Assembly: GCA_002432095.1 (NCBI GenBank)
Contig: DJFQ01000105.1
Location: forward strand, 53,209 to 68,408
Length of the DNA: 15,200 nt
Direction: 5' to 3'
DNA from: Marinagarivorans sp. UBA5868
GTDB lineage: Bacteria > Pseudomonadota > Gammaproteobacteria > Pseudomonadales > Cellvibrionaceae
The position numbers were made by a program, and so were the translations under genes. Below are positions 1 to 8,239 of this stretch, piece after piece (the first letter of the stretch is position 1; every line of letters begins with the position of its first letter). The notes under the pieces were generated by a model. It did no database searches, was not told the origin of the DNA, and saw nothing but the letters and a program-made list of their open reading frames with translations.

Positions 1-1959
1 TGCCATTAACTGCAGAACATTCTGACAATCCTGCCGGTGTATCGAGACCCCCCTTCCCAACGTGATATAACCCGTAATGCTGTCGCCTGGGATTGGTTTA
101 CAGCACTGCGCAATGTGGGACAAAAGGTTGCCCACCCCGTCAATATAAACGTCCGATGCACCGAATTCTGCAGATGTTGCGCGACCCACAAGCGAAATAA
201 CCGGCTCGGGAGATTTATCGACTTTAAACAGCCGTTGCGCAACATTGATGACGCGATCGACACTGAAATCACCTGTACCAACGGCGGCATACAGATCGTC
301 AAGCGACCGCAAATTCAGTTTTTGTGCTAACTGTTCATAATCGATATCTTCCACCGCCAAACGCAAAAACTCGCGATCCAACAGCGCCCGGCCATCCGCG
401 ACATTTTGATCTCTATCTTGCTGTTTGAACCATGCCTGCAGCCGACTGCGCGCTTTGGAAGTCGTAATGTAACCGAGGGCGGGAATTAGCCAGTCGCGAC
501 TGGGTGACTCCCGGTTGGACGTCAAGATTTCCACCTGATCCGCAGTTTTCAACGTTTGGTTCAGCGGGACTATGCGACCGTTGACCTTAGCTCCTTTGCA
601 ACGCAACCCGATGTCCGAGTGAATTCGGAAGGCAAAATCGACAGCGGTTGCACTTTCCGGTAGATCAACCACATGGCCGTCAGGGGTGAACACATAAATT
701 CTGTCTTGCTCAATCCCACGCGGCAAATGATCTTCCCACGGATTGCCACCAACTTCTTCATGCCATTCGAGAACCTGACGCAACCACTCGATTTTTTGTT
801 CGTATCCCGCTGATCCGCTTTCCTGATCGCTCTTCTTATAGCGCCAATGGGCACAAACTCCATACTCTGCTTCTTCGTGCATGGTTCTGGTGCGAATCTG
901 TACCTCCAACACCTTATTGGCAGGTCCTTTTACTGCCGTGTGGAGGGAGCGATAGCCGTTCTCTTTCGGGTTTGCAATGTAATCGTCGAATTCATTCGGA
1001 ATGTTTCGCCACAGCGAATGCACCACACCCAAGACACGATAACAATCCTGTTCTGAGGCCACCAAAATGCGGACGGCGCGAATATCGTAGACTTCCGAAA
1101 AATTAATATTTTTGCGCCGCATTTTGCGCCAGATGCTGTAAATATGCTTGGCACGGCCATTGATTTCAGGTGCGACAATCCCCTCTTTGATCAGCGCATC
1201 TTTCAAAATCTGTATGACGTTATCGATATAAACCTGACGGTCGATTCGCTTTTCATCCAACAGTTTGGCGATGTATTTGTAGTCGTAAGGATGGAGATAG
1301 CGAAACGAAAGGTCTTCAAGCTCCCATTTGATATGCCCGATACCCAGCCGATGGGCCAGAGGCGCATAAATATCCGATACTTCACGGGCAACTCGTTGGC
1401 GTTTTTCGATGGGTGCTTTTTTGACCGCCCGTATAGCGCAGGTCCGCTCAGCCAGTTTAATCAGTGCGATGCGCACGTCATCCACCATCGCGACGAGCAT
1501 TTTGCGAACGTTATCAGCCTGCTCACTGCTTTCCAGGCCCATCACGGCGTCACTGGAGTGATTGGACAGAGTGCTGATGGCTGCCATTCGTGCAACCCCG
1601 CTAATCAATTTGGCGACAATTGCGCCAAATTGATCTTGCACCTCGTCGAGGGAAAGTTTCTTTTCCCGCACACTTCGGTAGAGAACCGCAGCGACCAAAG
1701 TATCGTAATCGAGGTGTAGGTCCGCGAGGATTTCGGCCATTTCCAAGCCCGCCGAATAGGACGAATAGCCCTCGCCCCACCCCGTCAGCTGATCCCCAGG
1801 TACACCTTCTACCGCCTCGGCCAATTGAGCCGCCGCACGCACCGGCGCGGCCGCCGCTACCGGATCCAGCTGCGCCACCGTCAGCAGGCGGATGGTCCAA
1901 GCGTCTATATCGAACTTTCCATCAGCCGTCGTAGGCCGATCTTCTCTGACCTTTACCAT
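1..1959 (-). CDS. relA: RelA, (p)ppGpp synthetase I, 3' end cut by window edge
   Basis: Ribosome-associated enzyme that makes (p)ppGpp from ATP and GTP/GDP when uncharged tRNA occupies the A site. The frame is open from the ATG at 1959 to position 1, giving 653 codons with the C-terminal ACT/RRM part missing. The start MVKVRED matches the RelA N-terminus as I recall it. The N-terminal hydrolase-like domain is degenerate: the HD signature of bifunctional Rel/SpoT is replaced by YRSVRE (94-99), as expected for a synthetase-only RelA. The synthetase domain has DIRAVRI (292-298), EFDD (323-326, the acidic version typical of monofunctional RelA) and NGYRSLH (334-340). The TGS domain spans about 420-480. 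A Cys-Cys pair at 619-620 and C645 lie in the zinc-finger-like region. It starts 35 bp after cysM and is probably co-transcribed with it; no independent promoter was recognised. Confidence 0.96.
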   Translation of the reverse strand, partial: MVKVREDRPTTADGKFDIDAWTIRLLTVAQLDPVAAAAPVRAAAQLAEAVEGVPGDQLTGWGEGYSSYSAGLEMAEILADLHLDYDTLVAAVLYRSVREKKLSLDEVQDQFGAIVAKLISGVARMAAISTLSNHSSDAVMGLESSEQADNVRKMLVAMVDDVRIALIKLAERTCAIRAVKKAPIEKRQRVAREVSDIYAPLAHRLGIGHIKWELEDLSFRYLHPYDYKYIAKLLDEKRIDRQVYIDNVIQILKDALIKEGIVAPEINGRAKHIYSIWRKMRRKNINFSEVYDIRAVRILVASEQDCYRVLGVVHSLWRNIPNEFDDYIANPKENGYRSLHTAVKGPANKVLEVQIRTRTMHEEAEYGVCAHWRYKKSDQESGSAGYEQKIEWLRQVLEWHEEVGGNPWEDHLPRGIEQDRIYVFTPDGHVVDLPESATAVDFAFRIHSDIGLRCKGAKVNGRIVPLNQTLKTADQVEILTSNRESPSRDWLIPALGYITTSKARSRLQAWFKQQDRDQNVADGRALLDREFLRLAVEDIDYEQLAQKLNLRSLDDLYAAVGTGDFSVDRVINVAQRLFKVDKSPEPVISLVGRATSAEFGASDVYIDGVGNLLSHIAQCCKPIPGDSITGYITLGRGVSIHRQDCQNVLQLMA

Positions 1960-1994
1960 GTCATATCAACCTGCCACCGAAGCCAGCATCACTT

Positions 1995-2888
1995 CTATTC
2001 ATTAAAAACCCCCGAACTCAGATAGCGATCTCCGCGATCACAAACGATTGCGACGATTACCGCTCCATATAGTGTCTGGTCGAGTTTCAAAGCCGCAGCC
2101 ACAGCACCTCCTGAGGACACCCCGCAAGATATACCTTCACGCCGTGCTAGCTCTCTCATGGTACGCTCCGCCTCAGCCTGGCCGATATTCAATATGGCAT
2201 CGATATTCCGATCATCAAATATTTGGGGTAAATATTCCGCTGGCCATCGACGGATACCGGGGATAGCAGCCCCCTCCTCCGGTTGCAGTCCTATCACCTG
2301 AACAGCTGGGTTTTGTTGTTTAAGGAACCTCGAAGTTCCCACTATGGTTCCCGTGGTGCCCATGGAGCTTATGAAATGAGTGATAGCGCCGTTGGTTTGC
2401 CGCCAAATTTCGGGACCTGTGGTTTCGTAATGTGCGAGCGGATTATCGGGGTTGGCAAATTGGTCCAGTACCTTGCCTTTACCCTCGTCCTGCAGGCGCA
2501 TTGCCATATCGCGAGCGCCTTCCATGCCATCCGCTTTAGACACCAAAATCAGCTCTGCGCCATATGCGAGCATGGAGGCTTTGCGTTCATCCGTGGCGTT
2601 GTCGGGCATGATCAAAATCATTCGATATCCCTTGATTGCGGCCGCCATTGCCAAGGCTATGCCAGTGTTGCCACTGGTGGCTTCAATCAGACAGTCTCCG
2701 GGGCGGATTTCGCCCCGAGCTTCCGCGCGCGCGATCATGGATAGAGCAGGACGATCTTTAACCGACCCGGCGGGATTATTTCCTTCGAGTTTGACCAATA
2801 ATGTGTTGGCACCAGGCCTACCCAGTCGCTGCAAGCGAACAAGAGGGGTATTACCGACAAATTCTTCTATGGTGGGATAGTGATGCAT
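1995..2888 (-). CDS. cysM: Cysteine synthase B (O-acetylserine sulfhydrylase B)
   Basis: PLP enzyme of cysteine biosynthesis: O-acetylserine plus sulfide (or thiosulfate for CysM-type enzymes) gives cysteine (or S-sulfocysteine). The protein is 297 aa from the ATG at 2888. The PLP lysine is K44 in NNPAGSVKDR, and the phosphate/substrate loop TSGNTG is at 71-76. GLQPEEG, PGIRRWP and CGVSSGGA are CysM-like rather than CysK-like. The frame continues ten codons upstream to a TTG, but family length and a promoter -10 box at 2930-2935 favour the ATG. No clear Shine-Dalgarno precedes it (the bases just upstream read CCTCCC). It lies upstream of relA on the same strand and diverges from the histidine kinase gene. 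The order kinase/cysM/relA resembles Pseudomonas-type genomes, but the usual rlmD is absent between cysM and relA. Confidence 0.96.
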   Translation of the reverse strand: MHHYPTIEEFVGNTPLVRLQRLGRPGANTLLVKLEGNNPAGSVKDRPALSMIARAEARGEIRPGDCLIEATSGNTGIALAMAAAIKGYRMILIMPDNATDERKASMLAYGAELILVSKADGMEGARDMAMRLQDEGKGKVLDQFANPDNPLAHYETTGPEIWRQTNGAITHFISSMGTTGTIVGTSRFLKQQNPAVQVIGLQPEEGAAIPGIRRWPAEYLPQIFDDRNIDAILNIGQAEAERTMRELARREGISCGVSSGGAVAAALKLDQTLYGAVIVAIVCDRGDRYLSSGVFNE

Positions 2889-2929
2889 GGGAGGACTACG
2901 GCGGCCAATCGTGAGCAAAAAGGAGGCAT

Positions 2930-2957
2930 ATTCTAGCCTGATTTATGCTATCGTGAA
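2930..2957 (-). promoter_or_regulatory. Predicted sigma70 promoter of cysM(-relA)
   Basis: On the minus strand, TTCACG (2952-2957, four of six matches to TTGACA) is followed by a 16-bp spacer and TAGAAT (2930-2935, five of six matches to TATAAT). This would start transcription near 2923 and give a leader of about 35 nt before the cysM ATG. It is the best hexamer pair I see in the intergenic region. Inferred from sequence only. Confidence 0.5.
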
Positions 2958-2967
2958 ACGGTCGTCA

Positions 2968-2992
2968 GATTCCGAGGCGGCCTCTAAGAATC
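2968..2992. repeat. Nested inverted repeat between cysM and barA
   Basis: Two perfect 5-bp arms lie inside each other: outer GATTC (2968-2972) with GAATC (2988-2992), inner GAGGC (2974-2978) with GCCTC (2980-2984), centred on 2979. It sits ten bases upstream of the predicted cysM -35 box and 105 bp before the kinase start. This is a plausible operator for a dimeric regulator or a small hairpin. No T-tract follows on either strand, so a terminator is unlikely. The regulator is unknown. Confidence 0.45.
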
Positions 2993-3097
2993 GCATTCGA
3001 AACATCTTTATTGCAGTACATCCAAACATCAGGTCGGGCGAGATAAGCAACGCAGTGCGGCCAAACAAACACCCATTTAAATCACGCATTCAATATT

Positions 3098-5902
3098 ATG
3101 ATTCATACGCGACCGTTTACTCGCCGAATTATTCTTCTTGGAGTACTTCCTGTTTTTATTGCGATCTGCTTTCTTTCTGCGGGTTTCATTATCGCACAGG
3201 ATAGATTGATCAAGTCTTTAGAAAACCAGATCAGCGAAATTGCTGAAACCACTCTACTACCGATTTTAACGGAAAATCCATCAGACACTGAGACCCTTAA
3301 GCAAGCTGCTCAGTTGTTATTGGAAGTGGACACTATTTCTCACTTGAGCGTCTACAGTGCTCGCGACAATCAACTCAATAATCTCGCCTTACCATTTAAC
3401 GATTTGGATGCACTCCATCTGGCGGATAAAAAAACCACAGTCCCAGTCGGCAATATTGCGTTCTCGGCAATCCCTTTCTTTTATGATCAAAATCCTTTTT
3501 GGTTGATTGTCGGCATACAAAAAAGTGCGCTGGAAGTAGCGCAATATCAAGGCTATCTGGCACTGATGTCCGTGGCTATTTTTGTATTTTTATTGACACT
3601 ACATTTCGCATCGCGGCTTTATGATGCGGTCACATCTCCGCTAAAAGATACGCTGAATGATCTGCGCCAGACACTGCTCAACAATTCAGACAAACTGTTG
3701 AGCAACAACAAACATCACCTATATAACGAACTGATCGAAACGCTCAATGAAATGATCTTAATGCAGCAGTCTATTCGCGACGAAATGCAGACCAACGTCG
3801 ATCAGTCGACTAAAGAGCTCCGAGAAACCTTGGAAACAGTGGAAATTCAGAATATTGAGCTTGATTTTGCGCGCAAAAATGCGTTGCAGGCCAGCCGGGC
3901 AAAGTCCGAGTTTCTGGCAAATACGAGCCACGAACTACGTACACCTTTGAACGGTATCCTAGGCTTCACAAGCCTTTTGCTGAAAACCAACATTACCAAT
4001 CAACAGAAGGATTACCTGACAACTATTGAACAGTCTGCTCAAGGACTTCTCACTGTCATAAGCGACATTCTCGATTTCTCTAAATTAGAGACCGGCCAGC
4101 TGACTCTGGAGTACAAACCTATATATGTGAGGGAACTCATCGAAGAGGTTTTTTCAATCTACGCACCACAAGCCCACGAAAAAAATATGCGGTTGGTTTC
4201 GATTATCAATCACAATGTACCGCGCAACTTGCTGGGGGATCCACAGCGCCTCAAGCAGGTCATCACCAATCTTGTCTCAAATTCCATTAAATTTTCTTTG
4301 CATGGAAACATCGTTGTTCGAGCAATCAGTTTGGGGGAAATGGATAACCAAATCGAAATTAAGTTCAGCGTAACGGATAACGGTATCGGGTTGGCACAGG
4401 AGCAACAGGAAAATCTTTTTTCTGCCTTTACTAGAGTAGACAACAGCGATAGTCGGTTTCAAGGTGGTACCGGCTTGGGGCTGGCGATCGCAAAAGGTCT
4501 TGTGGATCGCATGAAAGGTGAAATCGGAGTTGAAAGCGAGCTACAAAAGGGAGCTACATTTTGGTTTACGGTTCGCCTAGGTATTGATCGACAACGCATA
4601 TCCCAATCGCCTTTTGTCAATTCTCTTTACGGCCTTAACGCGTTGATTTTTGATTGTAATCCAGTCTGCCGAATGGAAATTACGCACTTGCTTTCCAATT
4701 GGGGAGTGAATTTCGTTGAAGAAAATGTCTTTGAAAATATTTCCAACGTAATCGCTGCCAATCATGAGGAGCAGGCAATCGATATCCTTATTGTGGATGC
4801 CTATACAGAAGAAAATGGTTTTGACCGGGAGCGTCTCTTAACTGGCATTCAACGCATTCGCATGACATTCAAGGTCCCTGTGGTGGTGCTTGCGCCACCA
4901 GCTATACAGCGAATTTTGCAGGATGAAATGGCAGGACTTAACGCCATTATTGTACATCGACCAGTAGCACATATTCAGTTGCACCAAGCAATGTGCAGCC
5001 TTCTTAACATTGCCCAGCGATTGAGTGGTCCCACGGGGGGTGCGGAAAATAATCAGCCGCCAACAAGAACTAATGGCGTCCGGATAATGGTAGTAGACGA
5101 CAACCCCGCCAACCTGAAATTAGTATGTGAATTTCTGCGCGGCCTTGGAGTTGAGGTTAGAGCTCATAACAGCGGATACGATGCCATCGAAGCATGCAAT
5201 AAAGAATCCTTCGATCTTATTTTAATGGATGTGCAGATGCCTGGCATGGACGGGCTCGAGACCACAAAGGCCTTGCGAGCACAGGAAACCCACAACCGCA
5301 CGCCGATTGTCGCGCTGACCGCACATGCTGTGAATGAGCAAAAAACCCAGCTGCTGCTCGCGGGGATGGATGACTTTCTGAGTAAGCCGGTCAGTGAGGA
5401 GGACTTAAAACATATTATTGAAAGGTGGGCGAAAAAAGAAAACACCGTTGATCGTCCGGATGAACCAAGAGAAAACAAGTTGCTTGACAGCACCCTGCCT
5501 CCGAGTTCTTTGCCAAGTACATCTTTGGCTGGTCCGAAGAGTGACTTTTTTGACTGGTCTGAATCTTTACGGCTTTCGAAGCATAAGCCTGATTTGGCAA
5601 CAGACATGCTTAGAATGCTGATTTCATCCCTACCGGAAACCCAGGAGAGCCTTGTAAGCGCTTTCCAGAAAAATGACATGGCGGCTTTGCTGGAAATAAC
5701 ACACAAGTTGCATGGCGGCTGTTGTTACTGCGGCGTTCCGGCATTAAGGGCTGCCAGCAAAAGCTTGGAGGAAAAACTGCACAAAAATGATTATGCGGAT
5801 GTTAGACAGCTTCTGGACAAATTGATTAGTGAAATTACCGTGCTTCTGCGCTGGAGCGAGGAGATCGACATTGACGTATTATTTGCCGACTATGATGACT
5901 AA
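3098..5902 (+). CDS. barA: BarA/GacS-type tripartite hybrid sensor histidine kinase
   Basis: Inner-membrane sensor kinase of the BarA/UvrY (GacS/GacA) type, which by family knowledge phosphorylates a UvrY/GacA response regulator to drive Csr/Rsm small-RNA expression. It is 934 aa. Domains seen: TM1 about 11-33, a periplasmic region of about 115 aa, TM2 about 153-171, HAMP/coiled coil to about 260, and HisKA with phosphoacceptor H278 in SHELRTPLNG. The HATPase has N391/N395, DNGIGL (427-432) and GGTGLGL (456-462). A degenerate receiver spans about 512-630. The true receiver has D667/D668, phosphoacceptor D711 in LMDVQMPG and K763 in SKP. The C-terminal Hpt domain has H869 in HKLHGG. The ATG has no obvious Shine-Dalgarno. 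The partner response regulator is not in the window. The symbol gacS would be equally apt. The gene converges on recO. Confidence 0.93.
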   Translation: MIHTRPFTRRIILLGVLPVFIAICFLSAGFIIAQDRLIKSLENQISEIAETTLLPILTENPSDTETLKQAAQLLLEVDTISHLSVYSARDNQLNNLALPFNDLDALHLADKKTTVPVGNIAFSAIPFFYDQNPFWLIVGIQKSALEVAQYQGYLALMSVAIFVFLLTLHFASRLYDAVTSPLKDTLNDLRQTLLNNSDKLLSNNKHHLYNELIETLNEMILMQQSIRDEMQTNVDQSTKELRETLETVEIQNIELDFARKNALQASRAKSEFLANTSHELRTPLNGILGFTSLLLKTNITNQQKDYLTTIEQSAQGLLTVISDILDFSKLETGQLTLEYKPIYVRELIEEVFSIYAPQAHEKNMRLVSIINHNVPRNLLGDPQRLKQVITNLVSNSIKFSLHGNIVVRAISLGEMDNQIEIKFSVTDNGIGLAQEQQENLFSAFTRVDNSDSRFQGGTGLGLAIAKGLVDRMKGEIGVESELQKGATFWFTVRLGIDRQRISQSPFVNSLYGLNALIFDCNPVCRMEITHLLSNWGVNFVEENVFENISNVIAANHEEQAIDILIVDAYTEENGFDRERLLTGIQRIRMTFKVPVVVLAPPAIQRILQDEMAGLNAIIVHRPVAHIQLHQAMCSLLNIAQRLSGPTGGAENNQPPTRTNGVRIMVVDDNPANLKLVCEFLRGLGVEVRAHNSGYDAIEACNKESFDLILMDVQMPGMDGLETTKALRAQETHNRTPIVALTAHAVNEQKTQLLLAGMDDFLSKPVSEEDLKHIIERWAKKENTVDRPDEPRENKLLDSTLPPSSLPSTSLAGPKSDFFDWSESLRLSKHKPDLATDMLRMLISSLPETQESLVSAFQKNDMAALLEITHKLHGGCCYCGVPALRAASKSLEEKLHKNDYADVRQLLDKLISEITVLLRWSEEIDIDVLFADYDD

Positions 5903-5940
5903 GTTGTGCGCCTTTTGGCACCGAACTCCCGAGCGGGCCA
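5903..5940. other. Short convergent intergenic region, kinase/recO
   Basis: Only 38 bp separate the stop codons of two converging genes. It contains an imperfect hairpin (GTGC-GCC-TTTT-GGC-AC) and a CCCG-AG-CGGG mini-dyad. Neither arm is followed by a T-run, so no intrinsic terminator can be called. Confidence 0.4.
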
Positions 5941-6651
5941 TTAGTTAAATAGCTCCCTGCTTTTTAAAGGCTTACCATTGAGTAGCGGCGCCAGCGCTTT
6001 GCGCGAAATCGCTTTCGCCGACCTCAAAACCTCCGCATCCTCCAATTCGTCGTTGGCGATGGCAAGCAAATGCGCACCGGGCATAAGAATTTCCCGAGCG
6101 CGTGAACCCTCATTACTATCAACTTTAGAAAAACCTTCTCCGACAACGTATCTATAAAGATTGTCTGTGGTCACGGGTAAGCCGGTTGTGCAGCAAGTGG
6201 AGAAATCCAACGCAAAACCCAATTGCGCCAACATTAAAAATTCCATTTTTCTTAATGCGGATTCAAACTCCGCCATCCTAGTACCACTTCGCAGCCGCTG
6301 AAGCGTTGCTTCATAGTAGTAGAACAGATCGGAAAACGACTCTCCCGGAGACAACAATCTCTGGATGAGCTCATTTAAATATAAACCGCAAAATAGCGAC
6401 GTACCTGTGAGTGAGGTAGGAGAGTCGGTCATTTGCTCACAGTGACGCAAAGTTTTGAGTTCAGACGATCCGATAAACTCAACATCTACGAGTTGAAAAG
6501 TCTCAAATTTGGCTCTGTCCCGCTTGCCCGGCGCCCTTGCAACGGCATGAACCAATCCTTGCTGACAAGTCAGAAACTCTAAAATGACCCGAGAATCGGT
6601 GTAACGGCGCAGATGTAGAATATATGCCTTATCGAGTGAGATAGGCACCAT
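5941..6651 (-). CDS. recO: RecO, recombination mediator protein
   Basis: DNA repair protein that, with RecR, displaces SSB from single-stranded DNA so that RecA can load (RecFOR pathway); it also anneals complementary strands. The protein is 236 aa, close to the usual length of about 240. The N-terminus MVPISLDKAYILHLRRYTDS and the following beta-rich stretch to about residue 80 fit the RecO OB fold. A helical C-terminal domain follows, with LFCGLYLNELIQRLL and KMEFLMLAQLGFALDFSTC. Of the zinc-finger cysteines found in some RecO proteins only a CC pair is seen. The ATG at 6651 lies 9 bp after the era stop, with GGAG inside the era stop region as a weak ribosome-binding site. It appears to be the last gene of the lepA operon; pdxJ, which commonly follows recO, is not here. 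Confidence 0.93.
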   Translation of the reverse strand: MVPISLDKAYILHLRRYTDSRVILEFLTCQQGLVHAVARAPGKRDRAKFETFQLVDVEFIGSSELKTLRHCEQMTDSPTSLTGTSLFCGLYLNELIQRLLSPGESFSDLFYYYEATLQRLRSGTRMAEFESALRKMEFLMLAQLGFALDFSTCCTTGLPVTTDNLYRYVVGEGFSKVDSNEGSRAREILMPGAHLLAIANDELEDAEVLRSAKAISRKALAPLLNGKPLKSRELFN

Positions 6652-6660
6652 AGAAAGAAA

Positions 6661-7557
6661 TTACTCCAGATATCCGAGATTGCGCAATGCGCGATCATCG
6701 TCAGACCACCCGGTCTTAACTTTAACCCAAAGTTTCAGCATGACCTTGGTATCAAATAGCGTCTCCATATCAACGCGTGCGGATTGTCCAATGGATTTGA
6801 GCCGAGAACCGCCCTCGCCAATAATGATTCGCTTTTGCCCTTCTCTTTCCACCAGGATAAGTGCTGAAATGTGGTAGATATCTTTTTCTTCCCGAAATTC
6901 TTCAATATCGACTGTTACCTGGTATGGCAGTTCCGCACCCAGCTGACGCATGATTTTCTCTCGAATCAACTCTGCCGCAAGGAAGCGCGAACTCTTGTCG
7001 GTGAGCTGATCTGGAGGGAATACGTGTTCCGCCTCGGGAAGTTTTTCGGATAATACCTTTTCCAGTTCTGCCAGATTCGTGTTCTTCAATGCCGAAACAG
7101 GCACGATGGCCGATGGCAAAAGCTTTTCCTGAAGTTCTTTGATATATGGAATTAGGTCTCCACGATTTTCGATCTTATCGACCTTATTGATGACAAGCAC
7201 CACGCTCTGGCCTAATCCGGAAAGTTTTTGTGCCACCAACTCGTCTTCGTCGGTCCACAAAAGCCGATCAACGACAAAAACAATCACGTCCACGCCCTGG
7301 GCGGCTGAGCTGGCTGCCCGGTTCATGTAACGGTTAACGGCGTTGGCTTCTTTTTTGTGCATGCCCGGCGTGTCGATAAAGATCATCTGCACAGCGCCTG
7401 AGGTTTTGATGCCGGTAATATTATGTCGCGTGGTTTGTGGCTTTCGCGAAGTGATGCTGATCTTCTGTTCAATAAGATGGTTCAGCAGAGTTGATTTTCC
7501 AACATTCGGCCTGCCAACAATTGCTATATAACCACAACGCGGTGATGCGTCATCCAT
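6661..7557 (-). CDS. era: Era, ribosome-maturation GTPase
   Basis: Essential Ras-like GTPase that binds the 3' end of 16S rRNA and assists 30S assembly. The protein is 298 aa. G1 is GRPNVGKS (15-22), G2 lies around T42/T43 in QTTRHN, G3 is DTPG (62-65), G4 is NKVD (124-127) and G5 is SAL (155-157). The C-terminal KH domain carries the GxxG loop as GEGG (247-250), followed by a typical [21 protein letters not shown] ending. The loop has Glu where E. coli Era has GNKG. The ATG at 7557 overlaps the 3' end of rnc by 8 bp, implying translational coupling. GGA lies about 8 nt upstream of the start. Confidence 0.97.
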   Translation of the reverse strand: MDDASPRCGYIAIVGRPNVGKSTLLNHLIEQKISITSRKPQTTRHNITGIKTSGAVQMIFIDTPGMHKKEANAVNRYMNRAASSAAQGVDVIVFVVDRLLWTDEDELVAQKLSGLGQSVVLVINKVDKIENRGDLIPYIKELQEKLLPSAIVPVSALKNTNLAELEKVLSEKLPEAEHVFPPDQLTDKSSRFLAAELIREKIMRQLGAELPYQVTVDIEEFREEKDIYHISALILVEREGQKRIIIGEGGSRLKSIGQSARVDMETLFDTKVMLKLWVKVKTGWSDDDRALRNLGYLE

Positions 7558-8239
7558 ATGTCTTTTCCAATTTTTGAAGCATTAGCTGGGCAGCCTCTTT
7601 CTCGGCACTTTTGCGATTGGGGGCTGTTGCCGTCGTGATCTCGTTGATGAGAGAGACCGAGCAACTGACGGTGAAAAGTTGATCGTGCAAATCCCCTTGC
7701 GTATCCGCTACGGCGTAGATTGGAAGCGGCTTTTTGCGTGCCTGCAACCATTCTTGCAATTGGCTTTTTGCATCTTTCTCTCCGGTAGCCAAAGAAAGAT
7801 CGCTTATCCGATTTTGCATCCAACGGCGAACGCAGGCCTTGCACGCATCCATACCTGCATCCAAATAAATCGCCCCGATTACCGCCTCCAGTGCATCGGC
7901 CAGGATCGATGCGCGCCTGAAACCTCCGCTTTTTAGCTCGCCCTCACCTAAATTTAAATAGTCTCCAAGCGCGAATTCTCTGGCAATTTCCGCCAGAGTC
8001 TCGCCGCGCACCAGAGCCGCCCTCAAGCGACTTAAGTCACCTTCGGGCGCGAGGGGAAAATGCGAAAACAACATTTCCGCGACAATGAAATTAAGAATCG
8101 AATCGCCCAGAAATTCCAGGCGCTCGTTGTTTGGGCCGCTGTGGCTTCTATGTGTTAATGCGTTATCCAGCAGGGAAGTATTGAGAAACTTGTAATTTAG
8201 TTTCTGCTCAAGAGAGGCCAGTTGATTATTTCTTTGCAC
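7550..8239 (-). CDS. rnc: Ribonuclease III
   Basis: Double-strand-specific endoribonuclease that processes the rRNA precursor and some mRNAs. The protein is 229 aa. The signature [10 protein letters not shown] (38-47) supplies E42 and D46. D115 and E118 in [14 protein letters not shown] complete the metal-binding set, so the enzyme should be active. The dsRNA-binding domain occupies about 155-225 ([18 protein letters not shown] to [14 protein letters not shown]). The start is GTG at 8239, chosen because it lies just before the conserved LEQKLNYKF segment and no ATG is available nearby. It overlaps the upstream DUF4845 gene by 14 bp and has only a purine-rich AAAGAAA before it, so initiation probably depends on coupling. 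It overlaps era by 8 bp downstream. Confidence 0.97.
   Translation of the reverse strand: MQRNNQLASLEQKLNYKFLNTSLLDNALTHRSHSGPNNERLEFLGDSILNFIVAEMLFSHFPLAPEGDLSRLRAALVRGETLAEIAREFALGDYLNLGEGELKSGGFRRASILADALEAVIGAIYLDAGMDACKACVRRWMQNRISDLSLATGEKDAKSQLQEWLQARKKPLPIYAVADTQGDLHDQLFTVSCSVSLINEITTATAPNRKSAEKEAAQLMLQKLEKTYG

Noticed and set aside
1144..1719. 191-codon open frame on the plus strand
   Set aside because: It lies antisense to relA codons that match RelA throughout. The translation has no recognisable family features, so it is a shadow frame.
1620..1934. Pro/Arg-rich plus-strand frame in a GC-rich patch
   Set aside because: The patch encodes the Ala-rich N-terminal segment of RelA (AAAAPVRAAAQLAEA) on the minus strand. 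The Pro/Arg richness is only its complement.
1995..2918. Longer CysM starting at TTG 2918
   Set aside because: It would place the start only about five bases from the predicted transcription start and add ten residues not typical of the family. The ATG at 2888 fits better.
2887..3204. 105-codon plus-strand frame spanning the cysM/barA gap
   Set aside because: It overlaps the kinase start in another frame, has unbiased composition and no family resemblance, and the gap is better explained as a promoter region.
5164..5706. 180-codon open frame on the minus strand
   Set aside because: Antisense to the receiver and Hpt domains of the kinase, which are clearly coding on the plus strand. Ser-rich composition is typical of a shadow frame.
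5903..5940. Candidate bidirectional terminator between barA and recO
   Set aside because: The arms are short and imperfect and no T-run follows on either strand.
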